A stretch of DNA of 64,000 nucleotides from Selaginella moellendorffii (lineage: Eukaryota > Streptophyta > Lycopodiopsida > Selaginellales > Selaginellaceae), in assembly GCF_000143415.4 (NCBI RefSeq), contig NW_003314266.1, positions 2,396,379-2,460,378 on the forward strand. Direction: 5' to 3'. The notes below the pieces were generated by a model. That model had not been told where the DNA came from, searched no databases, and saw only the letters and a program-made list of their open reading frames with translations. A program made the position numbers and the translations under genes. Positions 1 through 12,494 of the stretch are shown here, in pieces. Numbering within the stretch: the first letter of the stretch is position 1; every line of letters begins with the position of its first letter.

Positions 1-3000
1 GGCTTATTGAATATTATACTAAACCTTATAAACTTGTAGACTAACTTGCCACAACACCCAATAGTCCCTTCCATTGAGCAAATAACCCTTTACACAAACT
101 ATATACTATAAGATAGACTCTACTTGAACAAATGGAAGAATATTCATCAAAGTCAAACCCAAGTCAGGAATAAGACTTATGAACATTGTAAATGAGACAC
201 CTCCAAGTGGTCAAATATGTGGTTAAGTGACTAAAGTAAAATGGAAAATTAATTGCTTACAATTTGGTATTAAAGTTATTCCTTAATCTAACTTTTATTA
301 GTGGTCAAATATATCACCACTTATATTGGCATTGGAAGGTCTTTATTTTTGAAGAGTAATATGTCAAGATAGCATGACTCTCCACTTTAGTTCATATATG
401 AACATGTATATAATGTGGTGGATAGAAAGGGGTCAATAAAGAAACAACTTTAGATCTTGGGAATAATAGAAAATTTTCCTCAAAGAGTTGAAAATGTGAT
501 TTATATAAGTGTTTGATTTAGCAAATTTTCTAATGTAGTTATAGTAAACAACTATAGTTGGGATCACAAAAAGGATAAAGACTCCGAGACAATAAAGGAG
601 TCACAAGATAATGCTTATATAGTTAAAGATGATATTTATGAATTTGAGTCTAGAGTTAATGACTATGAAAAGTTAAATATGAATGAAGACACATTTATGG
701 TGGCACCTCAAAAGTAGCTATGAGACTAAGACCTTACAAGACGTAGATTAACAAAGTTTAAAATTTAGATGACTCAATAAAGTCAAGGGATAAAACCAAA
801 CCATAAAAATCTGAGGGCATAGTTGAAAGTAATTATATAAGTTGGGAGTGGAGAATCAAGTGGGTGTTCAAAGGTTACTGACAATTGTACTGCTATAGAG
901 AGTTTAAAATATGGAATTGTCTATATTAAACTTTATAGCCATTAGAAAGCTTACGAAAGAAGAAGCATTAGCAAGTTAAGGAATAAAATTTTTTCAATGT
1001 TCAAAAAGACAATTTTAGGTAAATTAGTACCTAAAAAGACAAATGTAAATGATTTATAAGATTGCACAAAATTAAAATAGCACAGCAGAAGCATGGTCTT
1101 AAAATTTGCCATGAGGTGATGTTATCAAAGTTAGAGAGGTAGTTCTTGTGGGTTCAAACAAATGACTTTCAATAAAAGTCAATGTTTAAGGACTTTCATG
1201 CTTATGCAAAGAATTATATTATATTGGTTGGGTGACTTGTAAAGTAGGATTAGCAAGTTGGAGGAATGAAAACCCTAGTTGAATCTGATGACTTAAAAAT
1301 GGTGGCCCATGAGGCCAAGCATGGGGGAGTCCATGCATGATCATAAGTAAGTCAATTAGCTTGTCAAGTGAGAGGATTTGGAAGCTTAGAGGAATTAAGT
1401 TCCTAAGTGGTGATTCATAACACACGTTGGATTAAGTTGGTGCATCGGTGTAGGGAATCACACCAAACATCCTAGGTAATGCCATCTGCAAATGCATATA
1501 CAAAAGTTAGATTTGAGTTTCAACCCTCTAGTTTTTGGGTTTGAGTCCCAACTTACTAGCATATGGTGATAATTTGGAATATAAAGACACTCATTTTTGG
1601 TAGTTATGGACTCTTAGTAAGAATGCTAGTTTGGGCACACTGCTAAATGGGGATGCCCTGGAGTCATGATACACAGTTAGAGCGTTTAATGTGAAAACTC
1701 AACATATCTAACTTACTTTAGTGCAATTGATATTGAGGACATGGTAAATGAAATGGGAACACCTAATCTCAGTTGCTATGGACCTTTGGTCAAAAGGGTT
1801 AGTTTGGGTGCAACACCAAGTGTGAGGATGCCCTCGAGGTCGTGGTCAACAATTTAAAGATTTGGTAGACATATTGCATATTGATAAACCCATTAAGCTA
1901 TCTATGTGGGATCACTAAGTAATTCCATGGCTAATAATCAAAGATAAAACTCTTTGGCGGGTTAAGGAATGGTATTTTTTATTCAAAGTAGTGACTTGAA
2001 CAAATAATATAGTGTGATTTAGTCAAAGTGACCAAGTGGGAAATATGCCTAAAGGAAATAAGCTATGGCAATGCAATGGTATTGTAAGAAAGTAATCTCT
2101 AAGGAAGGACCTATAAAAAGGTTGCAATATTAAATCGTGGGTAGAGCCCATAGTAGAAAATGTTAGGGAAACTTATTAAGGGTGAACACCCCTTGAACTT
2201 AGCAAACCAAAGCTTTTATTATAGAACAGAAAGAATACCTCAAGGATAGAAATAGTGATCTTATGTTGCTTTATGCAACAATCAAAGGATAGGAGCAAAA
2301 GACTAATGGCTGAGAATAGGCTATAGAAAAAATTAAAAGGAATCCAAATGATAAGTTATTGTAGCACACATTATTTCTCTCCCCTTAAGCCAACTAGAAA
2401 AGGGGCAATTGCTTGATGAGAGAGCTCTTAGTGGCTATTTTATCCCCATTTATCCCCCAAGGTTCCAAGGATCCACAGTGACAGTATATCCAAATCTCAT
2501 CCCATGATCACATGCGCTACAGTTATGCGAGGAATACTCATATAATGAATGCTAATAAATTGTGGGAAAGGAAATATATTTTTAAAGATGAATTTTCCAA
2601 ATCCTTCAATATGGTAAAGGTGAAAGCTCCAAGAGATGGAGCAGCAAAGTAGCCAAATAATAGGGATATAAACAACTCTAACACAAATTATGGATAAATC
2701 AAATTAAATGTTTAGTGGCACAAAGTAAAAAAGAGGATAATGGTGCCCTCAATTGAAAGACTTCATAGGATGGGAAAGTGAAGTTTGCACAACATATGCA
2801 ATTCAAGGTGTTAGAAACACAAGTAAGATTGAAATAGAAAAAGTGTCTTTAACAGATTTAGTGAGAACTAAATGAACAAAAGGAAAGAACCATCACATAT
2901 AATTTAATAAGACTTTAAGTTGAAGAAATTATGTTCCTTAAAGGATGGAAAGGCATGGTGAGCCTTTAGTGTTGAATCATTGATGAATATTGGCTTGGTG

Positions 3001-5992
3001 CTAAGGAAAATTATAACTCATGATAGATTTACTTTATGAAATGGTTTATCATTCAATAAGGATATTGTAAGCAACTAAATTTTCATTTCTACTTTAGTTA
3101 TTTAACGACACCTTTGACCATTTGGAGGAGTCTCACTCACAACCTCCATAATCCCATTCTCTACTTAAAGATATGTTAGCCCCATAAATGGCATCTATGC
3201 CATTTAGCCTTTGCACTTGGTCTAAGTGTTTCATGTGTCTGATCCCATGATAGACTATCGAAAGGTACTACTAACATCTCAACTTGTTATGGTAAAGCCA
3301 TATCCATTTACTCTTGTTTCATTGGTAGTCCAAGACCATCTATACCATATTCCCATCTCTCAAAAATTGGGCCATTTATCCATAGGTGGTCATCTTAGGA
3401 CCATACCTTAATATCCTTAAGATGCTCAGAGACATAAAGAATACTCTTTCCCATTATCTCTTCTTCAGTCCCCACCAAGTCCCTTTCCATCCACAGCCAT
3501 GCTCGCCAACACTGCCATTAGATTAGGGCCCGAAATCTTGACCACTAAGTCCCATTAACCTTTGGGACTTCCTTACCTTGTGACTATATCCTTAGTCATT
3601 ACACAAGAGGATTTTCCACAGTTTGGGATTTTGGGATGACATTTTGAAACACCATAGCTCTACACAAGCCTCATATGTACTCTCCCTAGCTTCTACCCTT
3701 AGGTGCCTTAGTTATGTGGTTAGAATGAGGTTTCGATGAGTCATACCAAGTATCCAAGTAAGTAGTGGCTAGAGTGAGGTTTTGATGAGCCATACCAGGT
3801 ATCCAAGTAAGTAGTGCCACCCACGCTTAGATTGAGAGCATCGATCATTCGATCTCATAGGGGAGCTAAATGTAAGCTCTTGAATTTGAACTTCCCAGGA
3901 GGTCACTCAACCCAATACTATTCAAACCCAAGGATGCTTAACCCCAAGTATTCTAAGACCCTTAACCAATTGGAAAAAGGGGTGCACTCTTATTTATAAG
4001 CCCTTTCTCTTTATATTTGAACCCCTATAGATCATCTCTTAAGTTGTTTTTTTTTATAACATACACTAAAACCGACTCTTAAACCCTTCACCAAGTTACC
4101 CCACTTGTCTGTCTATATTCACTTTAGCCTTAGACTCCTTAATGGTTATATCATCATTCACTATATTGGTATAGCTTTCCTTAGTCACATTTGCTCCATT
4201 GAAATTCTCCCCCTACTATCCTTTTGGAACTCATTGAACCCCCTAGGGTTTGTGAAATGATTGCTTTAGGCTTTCACCCTTGGACTTAGACTTGGACTTG
4301 GACTCGGTCTCTGCCCTGGTGAAAACTTGATAGATGATATAATTGTTGTAGGTGCGAGAGAGAATTCAATGGAAAACTAGTTACAATAGTCCACTGCTGT
4401 GATTGTAGAGTGCCAAAGGGCTTTTAATATCATTATTCTTGAGTTGGCACTATGCTTCTCACCTTAGAACATGCTACCAAATGCATGAATCAATTAAAAA
4501 TTAACTTGAAACCTTCAATCCCCAAGAAGGTTTATGTGAGTTATCGTGAGTAAGGATAGGCTTAAGATCACTAAAATACTTTGAGTCTTGAATAAATGAA
4601 TGTGCATTAGTGTTAGGCTAGAGTATAATAAAGATAGGGATAGGGATCAAGTGTTAACTCTCCCCTTTAACTACTCCTACATGGTGGTAATTGCCACTTC
4701 TTGAGTTCTAACTATCAAGATTGTAATCTTGAGTGTCAAGGTTATAAACTTGATTGTTAAGAAAATGCTTGAATGCATAGTTAATTTGCTATGCTTCATC
4801 TGGTCTCAATCTTAGTCTTGGTGTCAGTCTCAGTCTTTATCTTAATCCCACTACTCATTCCCAAATAATCCTAACCTCCATCAATATAACCATCATACTT
4901 TGGAACTATGATATTGACTTCTCAAGTCAATTTCTTTAGTATCTCTGACACTTTGAATTGCACATGTTGTGCAAACTTCATTTTCCCATCTTAGGAAGTT
5001 TTTCAATTAAAGGCAACATCATCCTCTATTTTACTTTATACCACTCTAGGCATTAAGTTCTATTTATTTATAATTTATTAAAAACTTGGTGAAAATACTG
5101 ATTAGTGATGTTGTAGTTTTGTTGCAGATGTGAGAGAGAATTCAGTGAAGAGCTAGCTATGATGGTAATGGATTTATAGTCATAATAAAAATTTAATATA
5201 AATATATATTATAAAATAATTATTATTATTATTAAATATTAAATATTAAAATAATAATTTTTTCTGTAAATGAGGTGATAATGCAAAACCTCTATTTAAT
5301 AGCAACTATTGCAACTAGGATTAGATACACAGATCTAAATATTATTAAAATTAATAATTGTTTAAAATAACTATTTAATAAAAATGTTACCACTAAAACC
5401 TTAACAGAATATTCTTTTATGTACTAAACTATGTTGAGGACTCTCTTGGCTCCCTATGTTGGCTAGTCAAGTCTATCACTACAAACTATTAAATACAAAA
5501 TGAAACAAGGCTGAAACTAGCTCTTCAATCTCTTCAATATTCTTTGGGTTTCTTGTTTTAAGCTGTTGTGATTGCTATTAGTAATTATTGATTATAAGTT
5601 TCATTCCTTTGTTCGACTGGCTGGTAATCTCTTTTGTTCGTTCTTTGTTTTTCTTTATCGAAAACTAAATGGGAAACTCTAGGGATATCAAGGAAATTAA
5701 AGCTTACATTCTCCCCTTTTCTCTATGGAACCATTGCTTGCTAAACAGTTTTGTGCTAAGTTTTTTAACTGAAAAACTTGACAGTACCAATACTTAATTT
5801 CTTTCTCCAGTTGCAAAAGGGGTTCCAAATTGAGAATGTATGCATTGAGCAGTGTTTTGCAAGAAGCTGCTGAAGATGCTTTGTACATAAAAGGGAGTAG
5901 CCAGAAAACCTCGAACTGTAATTGATGTGGGATTTGATAATAAAGCTCGGAGACTTTAAGAGTGTAATTAGCGATGGTGGTGTGGATTTGTG
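1..5992. repeat. AT-rich decayed repeat region, no gene recognised
   Basis: No open frame here looks like a gene; all are short and unlike known families. A block near 3076-3345 recurs at about 47328-47585 in the same orientation, and part of it recurs inverted at about 150-268, so a dispersed repeat (probably an old LTR retroelement) is present at least three times in the window. Segments near 4186-4400 (with a short GACTTGGACTCGG-type repeat) resemble the region around 23820-24190. A partial internal duplication links 4325-4400 and 5090-5170. The stretch holds degenerate LTR or untranslated retroelement sequence but no recognisable polyprotein. Confidence 0.6.
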
Positions 5993-7774
5993 ATGAACAG
6001 GAACGCCAGCATCGATCTTGTCAAGTCATGCACAACACAACGTCAGGCTGGGGAGATCTACAATCGTATCCATCACCTAGTAGTTTCCGACGTCTACCTC
6101 GCCAATCTCCTGATTCAGCTGCTTGGCAAAGTTGGCAGCCCACAGCTCTCCCGCCAGATCTTTGATTCAGTGCCTTGCCACAAAAGAGACTCGTACACAT
6201 GGGACTACCTCCTCGTGGCCTATGCCCAAAACGGGCATATCAATCAAACGCAACAAGTCTTCGATGCAATGCCCCGGAGAAACCTCGTGTCCAGCACCAC
6301 ACTCTCGCGCTTGTATGCCCAGGCCGGGGATCTGGAGGGGGCGATACGAGTGTTCCAAACGATGGCATTTTGTGATCTCATCTCCTGGACGGTGCTGCTA
6401 GTTTTCTATGCCCGATCCGGCGAGGTGGGCGATGCCGCGAGGCTGTTCGATGCAATGCCGGAGGTGGATCTGGCATCCTGGACTGCAATGCTTGGCGCAT
6501 TTGCCCAGGTTGGTGATCTGGAGAAATCAAAGAAAGTCTTTGATGCAATGCCGGAACACGACGTCGTGTCGTGCACCGCAATGCTGAACTCGTTCGGACA
6601 GAGTGGAAATCTGGAAGAAGTGTGTGGGATTTACGAGAGAATGGAGGAAAGAAACCAGGTTTCCAAGACGGCTCTTCTTTCTGCATATGCCAACAGTGGA
6701 TTTGCTAACGAGGCCAAGGAGATGTTTATGAAAATGGAGGAGTTTGATCTGGTTTCGTGGAACACAATGCTTTCGATGTATGCAAAATACGGCCAGATGG
6801 ATGAAGCAAAGGCTCTCTTTGATCACATGGAAGAGCGGGATCTTGTTTCTTGGAATTCAATGCTTACTGCATTTGCCCAATACTGGCATATTGGAGATTC
6901 AGAAAGTTTATTTCATTCTATGAAAGAAAGGGACATAGTTTCGTGGAATACAATGCTTGCTGCCTACGCAAACTTAGGTCTTGTATCATGTTGCGAGAAA
7001 ATATTCTATGAAATGCCTGAAAGGAATCTAGTGTCATGGAACTCGCTCCTTGCAGCATATGCCCAAAACGGGCAAATGGAAAATGCTGTGAGCATTTTTA
7101 CGGTGATGTGCGAGCGGAATCTTCTCTCTTGGAACTCTCTGCTGGTCGCATACATGCACGATTCGTATACAGAGGAGTTCCTTCGGGCGTTTTTTGCTAT
7201 GCCAGAGCGTGATCTCATCTCCTGGACGAGCCTCATTGCCGTGCTTGCCCAAAACGGGCATTTGGATCAAGCAAAGCTCGTCTTTGATCGGATTCCAGAG
7301 CGAGATCTTTGCTCCTGGAACACAGTCTTGGCAGCATTTGCCTACAGCGGAGAATTCAGTGATGCTTTCCAGATCTTTGGCGAGCTTAACATGATTGGGA
7401 GCCCAGATGGGATCTCATTTGCCTGTGTTCTTCATGCATGTTGCCATGCAGGGAAAGCTTCCATTGGGAGGAACTACTTCTTTTCCATGACAGTGGATTT
7501 TGGGTTGGATCCATCCAAGCAGCACTATAGCTGCCTGATCAATCTGCTGGGAAGAGCTGGGCATCTGGATGATTGCCAGGAACTTGTAAATTCAATGCCT
7601 TTCGTCGCTGATGGCTCGGATTGGAGGAGTTTTCTGGGAGCTTGCGCTAGCTCCAAGGAGATTTGGAGGACACAGCGTATGAGAGAGGTTAACATGAACC
7701 ATCCAGCATCCTATGTTCTCCTCTCAAACATTTTCTCCGTTAAGCAAAAAATGGAATTGGACGGCTCAGATTGA
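5993..7774 (+). CDS. PLS-type pentatricopeptide repeat protein
   Basis: Single-exon gene of 593 residues. It consists of a run of about fifteen ~31-residue repeats with the signature VSWN-x-ML-x-AYA-x-G ... A-x-x-(I/L)F-x-x-MPERD, typical of S-type units in land-plant PPR proteins. These bind organellar RNA one base per repeat, usually for C-to-U editing, splicing or stability. The last ~100 residues (YSCLINLLGRAGHLDD, then DWRSFLGACASSKE and ASYVLLSNIF) match an E-type tail; no DYW domain is present. The ATG at 5993 directly follows an in-frame GTG. The N-terminus is short and no clear transit peptide is seen, so mitochondrial or plastid targeting is not shown. Target RNA unknown. Confidence 0.93.
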   Translation: MNRNASIDLVKSCTTQRQAGEIYNRIHHLVVSDVYLANLLIQLLGKVGSPQLSRQIFDSVPCHKRDSYTWDYLLVAYAQNGHINQTQQVFDAMPRRNLVSSTTLSRLYAQAGDLEGAIRVFQTMAFCDLISWTVLLVFYARSGEVGDAARLFDAMPEVDLASWTAMLGAFAQVGDLEKSKKVFDAMPEHDVVSCTAMLNSFGQSGNLEEVCGIYERMEERNQVSKTALLSAYANSGFANEAKEMFMKMEEFDLVSWNTMLSMYAKYGQMDEAKALFDHMEERDLVSWNSMLTAFAQYWHIGDSESLFHSMKERDIVSWNTMLAAYANLGLVSCCEKIFYEMPERNLVSWNSLLAAYAQNGQMENAVSIFTVMCERNLLSWNSLLVAYMHDSYTEEFLRAFFAMPERDLISWTSLIAVLAQNGHLDQAKLVFDRIPERDLCSWNTVLAAFAYSGEFSDAFQIFGELNMIGSPDGISFACVLHACCHAGKASIGRNYFFSMTVDFGLDPSKQHYSCLINLLGRAGHLDDCQELVNSMPFVADGSDWRSFLGACASSKEIWRTQRMREVNMNHPASYVLLSNIFSVKQKMELDGSD

Positions 7775-7930
7775 CTCTCACTTTGTACTTTAGGGCATAT
7801 AATTATCTATAAAATCCTGATTAAGCTAATTCCTTTTAACCATGCCTTCTAACCGCCACTAGGAATATTCTTCGTATAGCTTCCCGGAAAAGCCTCCTGG
7901 ATTAGGGTTCTTGGGCGCAAGTTTGAAATC

Positions 7931-10789
7931 ATGTCGAGCGGCCTCACGGTCGTGAAGCTGCGCGAGGCGCTTCGCAAGCGCAATCTCGACGCGACGGGGC
8001 TCAAGGCGGATTTGGTAATGTCTGTGTGGTTCGATCGAGCTTGAGAATGCGTTTTCCCCTTGTAATCCCTAGGTCGCCAGGCTCGACGATGCGATCGCCG
8101 CCGAAGCACCGACGACGAAGAAATCCCCGACAAAGAAGCGAGCTGCAAAGAGAAAAGGCGAGGAGGAAGACGAAGACGATGGAGACGATGCCCCACCGGC
8201 GCCTAAAAGATCGAAGGCCGACGAGGTAAAAAGAATGACAGTGGTAGATCTCCGCGCGGCATTGAGCGAGCGTCAGCTTGCCACGACTGGGCGGAAGAAC
8301 GATCTCGTGGAGAGGTTAATTGCTGCTCTCGAAAGTGATGTCGACAAAGGTAACGCGAATGGAAGTCTTCCTTCTCACCGTGATTTTGATAGATGAGGAA
8401 GATGCCAAGAGCGATGCTACTGCCAAAGATCAAGCCGACGATACCCAGCCCGACTCTCGCAGAGCAAGTGCTCGTGGCAAGGAGAAAGAAGGAAAGAAGG
8501 AAAGGGAGGAGGAAGCTAAGATGGTAAAAGCTTACAAGAAGGGTCGCGCGGTCTTGGACGAGGTGCTAGCCGATCATATTAAATCGTCGTGTCATGTTCT
8601 AGAAGAGGTGCGTTCTCTTTACTTTTCTAGTGAGTTTTTTTATCCTAAGCCAGTGGTTATTTCACATAGGGGGACGATGTGTATGATGCAATGCTCAATC
8701 AAACCAACGTAGGAGAGAACAATAACAAGTACTATAAGCTCCAAGTGCTAGGCAAGTACGCTTACAAATCGTTTCTTGTGTTACTGACAGCGTTACATGG
8801 CAGAATCTGATGACAACTCCCAGTACTTTGCGTGGTTTCGTTGGGGTCGAGTTGGATACAAAGGTCAAAACCAGCTCCATAACTTACCCCGAGAAGGTGC
8901 AAAACGGGAATTCGAGAAGAAGTTTTATCAGAAGACTCGTAACAACTGGAGGGATCGCAGTCGGTTTGTTTCACACCCGCAAAAATACACGCTTCTGGAA
9001 ATGGACTACGAAGAGGAAGATGCCGCGAAACAAAAGGTTGCATTTGCAATCCAACTACGAGATCCTGACTTTCTCTTCTTGCAGACGGAGAAGAAGAAAG
9101 ACGTGGTCCCTCCTATGAAGAAGCAAGTTCAGAGCAAACTTGACAGCCGTGTTGCGCAATTTGTGTCTCTGATTTGCGATCTCAAAATGATGAGGCAACA
9201 AATGGTGGAGATAGGATATGACGCTCGAAAGATGCCCCTTGGCAAGCTAAGCAAGGCGACAATCCTAAAGGTGACGTGCCTCTTTTGAACTCTTGACGAG
9301 ACTGGGTAACTTTTGTGTTTTCCAGGGATATCAAACACTGAAATCCATTCAAGGGGTGTTGGAATCGCGTGGACCACCGCAAACCTTGCTAGACTTGAGC
9401 AGGTAAAGTTTATTCTAATCTGGTTTGACTCAACATATGTTTATTTGGTTTTGCAGCGAGTTCTACACACTTATCCCGCACGATTTTGGCTTTCAGAATA
9501 TCCGTAAGTTCCCAATTTTGGTTTATTCATCAGATTGCGAGCTTATATTTGCAGGACAACAAACTATTAACACTATCGAGAAGCTGAAAAAGAAAATTGA
9601 AATGGTACTATGCGTGACGTCGATACGTTTAATACAAGCTTATGTTTTTCTAATCAGGTTGAGGCTCTTGGAGAGATTGCAATCGCTGCGCAGGTTCTAG
9701 AAGAAGATGACGAGGAGGTAAAGTACTTGTTTAACATCAGTGTAAAATCTCAATGTTTTTCTTGTACACAGGATGATCCAGCATTTGCACATTACAAAAG
9801 GCTGAAGTGCAAGCTTGAGCCACTCGACCAAAGTGGTGAAGAATTCAAAATGGTTTGTAACAAGTTTTGAAAGTTTAGGTGCATACAAGTAAAAATTGTC
9901 TTTGTTTTCCAGATCCAGGAGTATTTGAAGAACACCCATGGCCAAACACATCGCAGTTATGACCTTATTTTACAGGATGTATTCAAGGTTCAGAGAGATG
10001 AAGAAGATGCGGGTTTTCGTAGTGTAAGTGAGGCGCATTCTGCTAGAGCAATCGCTTACTCTGCATTTGCAGTTTTCTCAAACTCCCAACCGCATGCTTC
10101 TCTGGCACGGCTCACGGCTGACAAACTGGACGGGCATTCTTTCCCAAGGTTATTTTGTTGTGCTCAGACATAGACTAAACCGTTTATGGATTTAGGACTC
10201 CGTATTGCTCCTCCGGAAGCACCATCGACGGGTTATATGTTTGGGAAAGGCGTTTATTTTGCTGACATGGTATCCAAGAGTGCCAACTATTGCTTTACTA
10301 CATCGCAAAATCCCCGTGGAGTTCTCCTCTTGTGTGAGGTACCCCGCTCTTCTTTTTGCTCGCAACCGTCATTCTTTGTGTCTTTCAGGTGGCTCTTGGA
10401 CAGATGAATGAGCTTTATCAAGCGGACTACAATGCGAACAGACTCCCTCCCGGAAAGCTAAGGTCACGCAGTGCTGTTTCCTCGTTTCTTCTATTGGTTT
10501 TTGAATGTGGTGTGGTATTTCAGCACGAAGGGTCTGGGTCGATCGGTACCAAATAGCTCGCAGTTTAAGACGCTACCAGATGGAGTAGTCGTGCCTCTGG
10601 GAAAACCAGTGAAATCTCCTAACGTAAGTTACCGTATTTCCAGCTCGTGTGTGACGTGGTTTGTTTTCCTTTTCTTTGCAGAGCAATACTAGCCTCGAGT
10701 ACAACGAGTACATCGTCTATGACACCAAGCAGATCAGAATGCGATATGTTTTGCAAGTGGATTTCCAATACAAGCTCGGCCGCTATTGA
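7931..10789 (+). CDS. Poly(ADP-ribose) polymerase with two SAP domains (plant PARP2/APP type)
   Basis: Multi-exon gene for a nuclear DNA-break-activated enzyme that transfers ADP-ribose from NAD+ to proteins. In order: two SAP DNA-binding motifs (first starting [14 protein letters not shown], second [10 protein letters not shown]), a basic/acidic linker, a WGR domain ([14 protein letters not shown]), the PARP regulatory helical domain ([17 protein letters not shown]) and the catalytic domain. The H-Y-E signature is visible as [15 protein letters not shown]...NYC and [10 protein letters not shown]. The frame ends ...FQYKLGRY-stop, the usual PARP terminus. Introns are about 40-60 nt. One intron (8752-8803) appears to use a GC donor (G|GCAAGT). 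Two SAP motifs without zinc fingers match the smaller plant PARP rather than the zinc-finger type. Confidence 0.95.
8752..8803 (+). other. Probable GC-AG intron in the PARP gene
   Basis: Joining the WGR exons so that ...LQVL continues into [18 protein letters not shown] requires a donor G|GCAAGT at 8752 and an acceptor GGCAG at 8803. The GC donor has an otherwise consensus context, as is usual for GC-AG introns. Confidence 0.65.
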
Positions 10790-10993
10790 ACAATGCTGGT
10801 CCTTTTCTTTTTCTTTTTCACTGTAAATATAACACGTTTCAGGAACAAAAGCTGATGAACTTAACATGCTGTTAACTTTGCTAAACTCCTTAGGGCAAAC
10901 AGAGGAATATGGTTTTCTGAGCTGTGACAAGGTATGGCTGCTTCGAGCTCCATGTAAACTCTTCATCCTTGGTTTTCTTTCATTCTTTCCAGG

Positions 10994-12306
10994 ATGGCGT
11001 TTTGTGTGCATTGTGTAAATGCGGGGGCGACGGGCTTTGGAGCAGCTTACAATGGTGCTAGAGGTATCTGCTTGGCTACGTTTTTTTCACGCTTCCAGCT
11101 GTGTGGTCTTGCAGAAAATTGTGGAGAGATACGCAGCAGCGTGTGCTTCAGGCAAATGAAAGGGGCAGTAAGCTTCAATTTTGCTGCATCACCGCTTGCA
11201 AGAGATAAATGTGGAAGAAAAGCGAAGCTCCTCAGGTCTCTCTTTCCTTTCTGTAAGTCTTTTTATTTACACGGGACGTTTCCAGGTTTGTGAGGGCTGC
11301 AACTGTCGAGGACATCGAAGCCGAGAAGCAACTCGTTGAAGAAGATGCTGTACGTATACATTGGGCAATCTCAAATAAATATGTGATATGACTTTCCCCG
11401 TTCAGATGGAAAGAATGGAGAAGACCATTGAGACCGTCAAGTCCAACTTCAACACAATTCGAACAGGCCGTGCTAGCCCTGCTCTGCTCGATCGTGTTGA
11501 GGTATGCTTCTTTCTAAAGCGTTCTAGTTAAATCGTTCTATGGACAGGTCGAATACTATGGAACACTTGTGCTTCTCAAAACCATTGCTCAAATAAGTAC
11601 ACCGGATGGAAGTACTATACTTGTCCAGCCATTTGATCGATCCAGGTAGAGGATGTGGGAGTTTTGTTGTTATGACTACTAGCTATTGTGCAGCTTGTCG
11701 GCCATTGATAAAGCGATCACAAAGTCGGACCTCGGCCTGACGCCGAGCAACGATGGAATTGTCATTCGTTTGAATATACCGCAGCTTACTGCTGAAAGAA
11801 GGAAGGTAAGTTTGGTTCTCTTTCAGTTCCCATTTTCTTTGCATTTACACTTTTTTATCTCTCTTTTGCAGGAGCTTCTCAAGCTAGTGGCAAAGCTAAC
11901 CGAGGAGGGGAAGGTTTGATCTAAATCCTTTTGAGTCATACTTTTTAGGCCTTGACCATCAGGTAGCGTTGAGAAATGTCCGAAGGGATGCCATCAAATC
12001 GTACGAAAAGCTCGAAAAGGTATCTAAATTTCCCCGGAACTTCCGCTAACAAATCGAATGGTCAGGAAAAGAAGATATCCACGGACAATGTAAAGGATCT
12101 CTCCACCGAAATGCAGGTAAAATACCAGATCTAATTTTATCCACCACGCTTCAACAAGAAGCTCTGATGCACAGAGGCTCACGGACGAATACGTGAAAAC
12201 CGTGGATGATTTGTTCAAACAGAAAGAAAAGGTTTGACAGCGTACAGTCTCGAGTTAACTCCTGTTTCTTTTCCTTTTATTTCCGTAGGAGCTGTCAACC
12301 GTGTGA
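10994..12306 (+). CDS. Plastid ribosome recycling factor
   Basis: Multi-exon gene encoding RRF, which with EF-G splits post-termination ribosomes. The mature part is clear: [20 protein letters not shown] then [22 protein letters not shown]-like segment [60 protein letters not shown]-like [11 protein letters not shown], and the C-terminal helix ending QKEKELSTV-stop. About 80 residues precede it ([16 protein letters not shown]...), Ser/Arg-rich and shaped like a plastid transit peptide. Exons are short, separated by ~45-60 nt introns. A TTTCCAG just before the start ATG suggests a 5'UTR intron. Confidence 0.93.
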
Positions 12307-12494
12307 TCTTGCAAAACTCGTTGTATTTATAGGATCAAACATTATGCTGGAAGTGTGAACAATGCAAAAATTGCTGTATTACAATTCAAATACATGGATC
12401 AAACATTTTGTGTGACCTTGATTTCAATGCATTCTATTTTTTAATATGTATGTCAACTGCGTATTCTTGCAAAATTGTTGTGTGGATCAAAGTA
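12307..12494. other. 3' intergenic region between convergent genes
   Basis: Short AT-rich stretch between the RRF stop and the SET gene stop. It holds only the two 3' ends. Confidence 0.5.

Noticed and set aside
3187-3202. ATGGCATCTATGCCAT as an outside member of the palindrome family
   Set aside because: It is only 16 bp, lacks the GGNC centre, and belongs to the 3076-3345 repeat, whose other copies do not keep the symmetry.
6378-6826. Antisense frames inside the first PPR gene
   Set aside because: They lie inside a strongly supported PPR exon and have no domain of their own.
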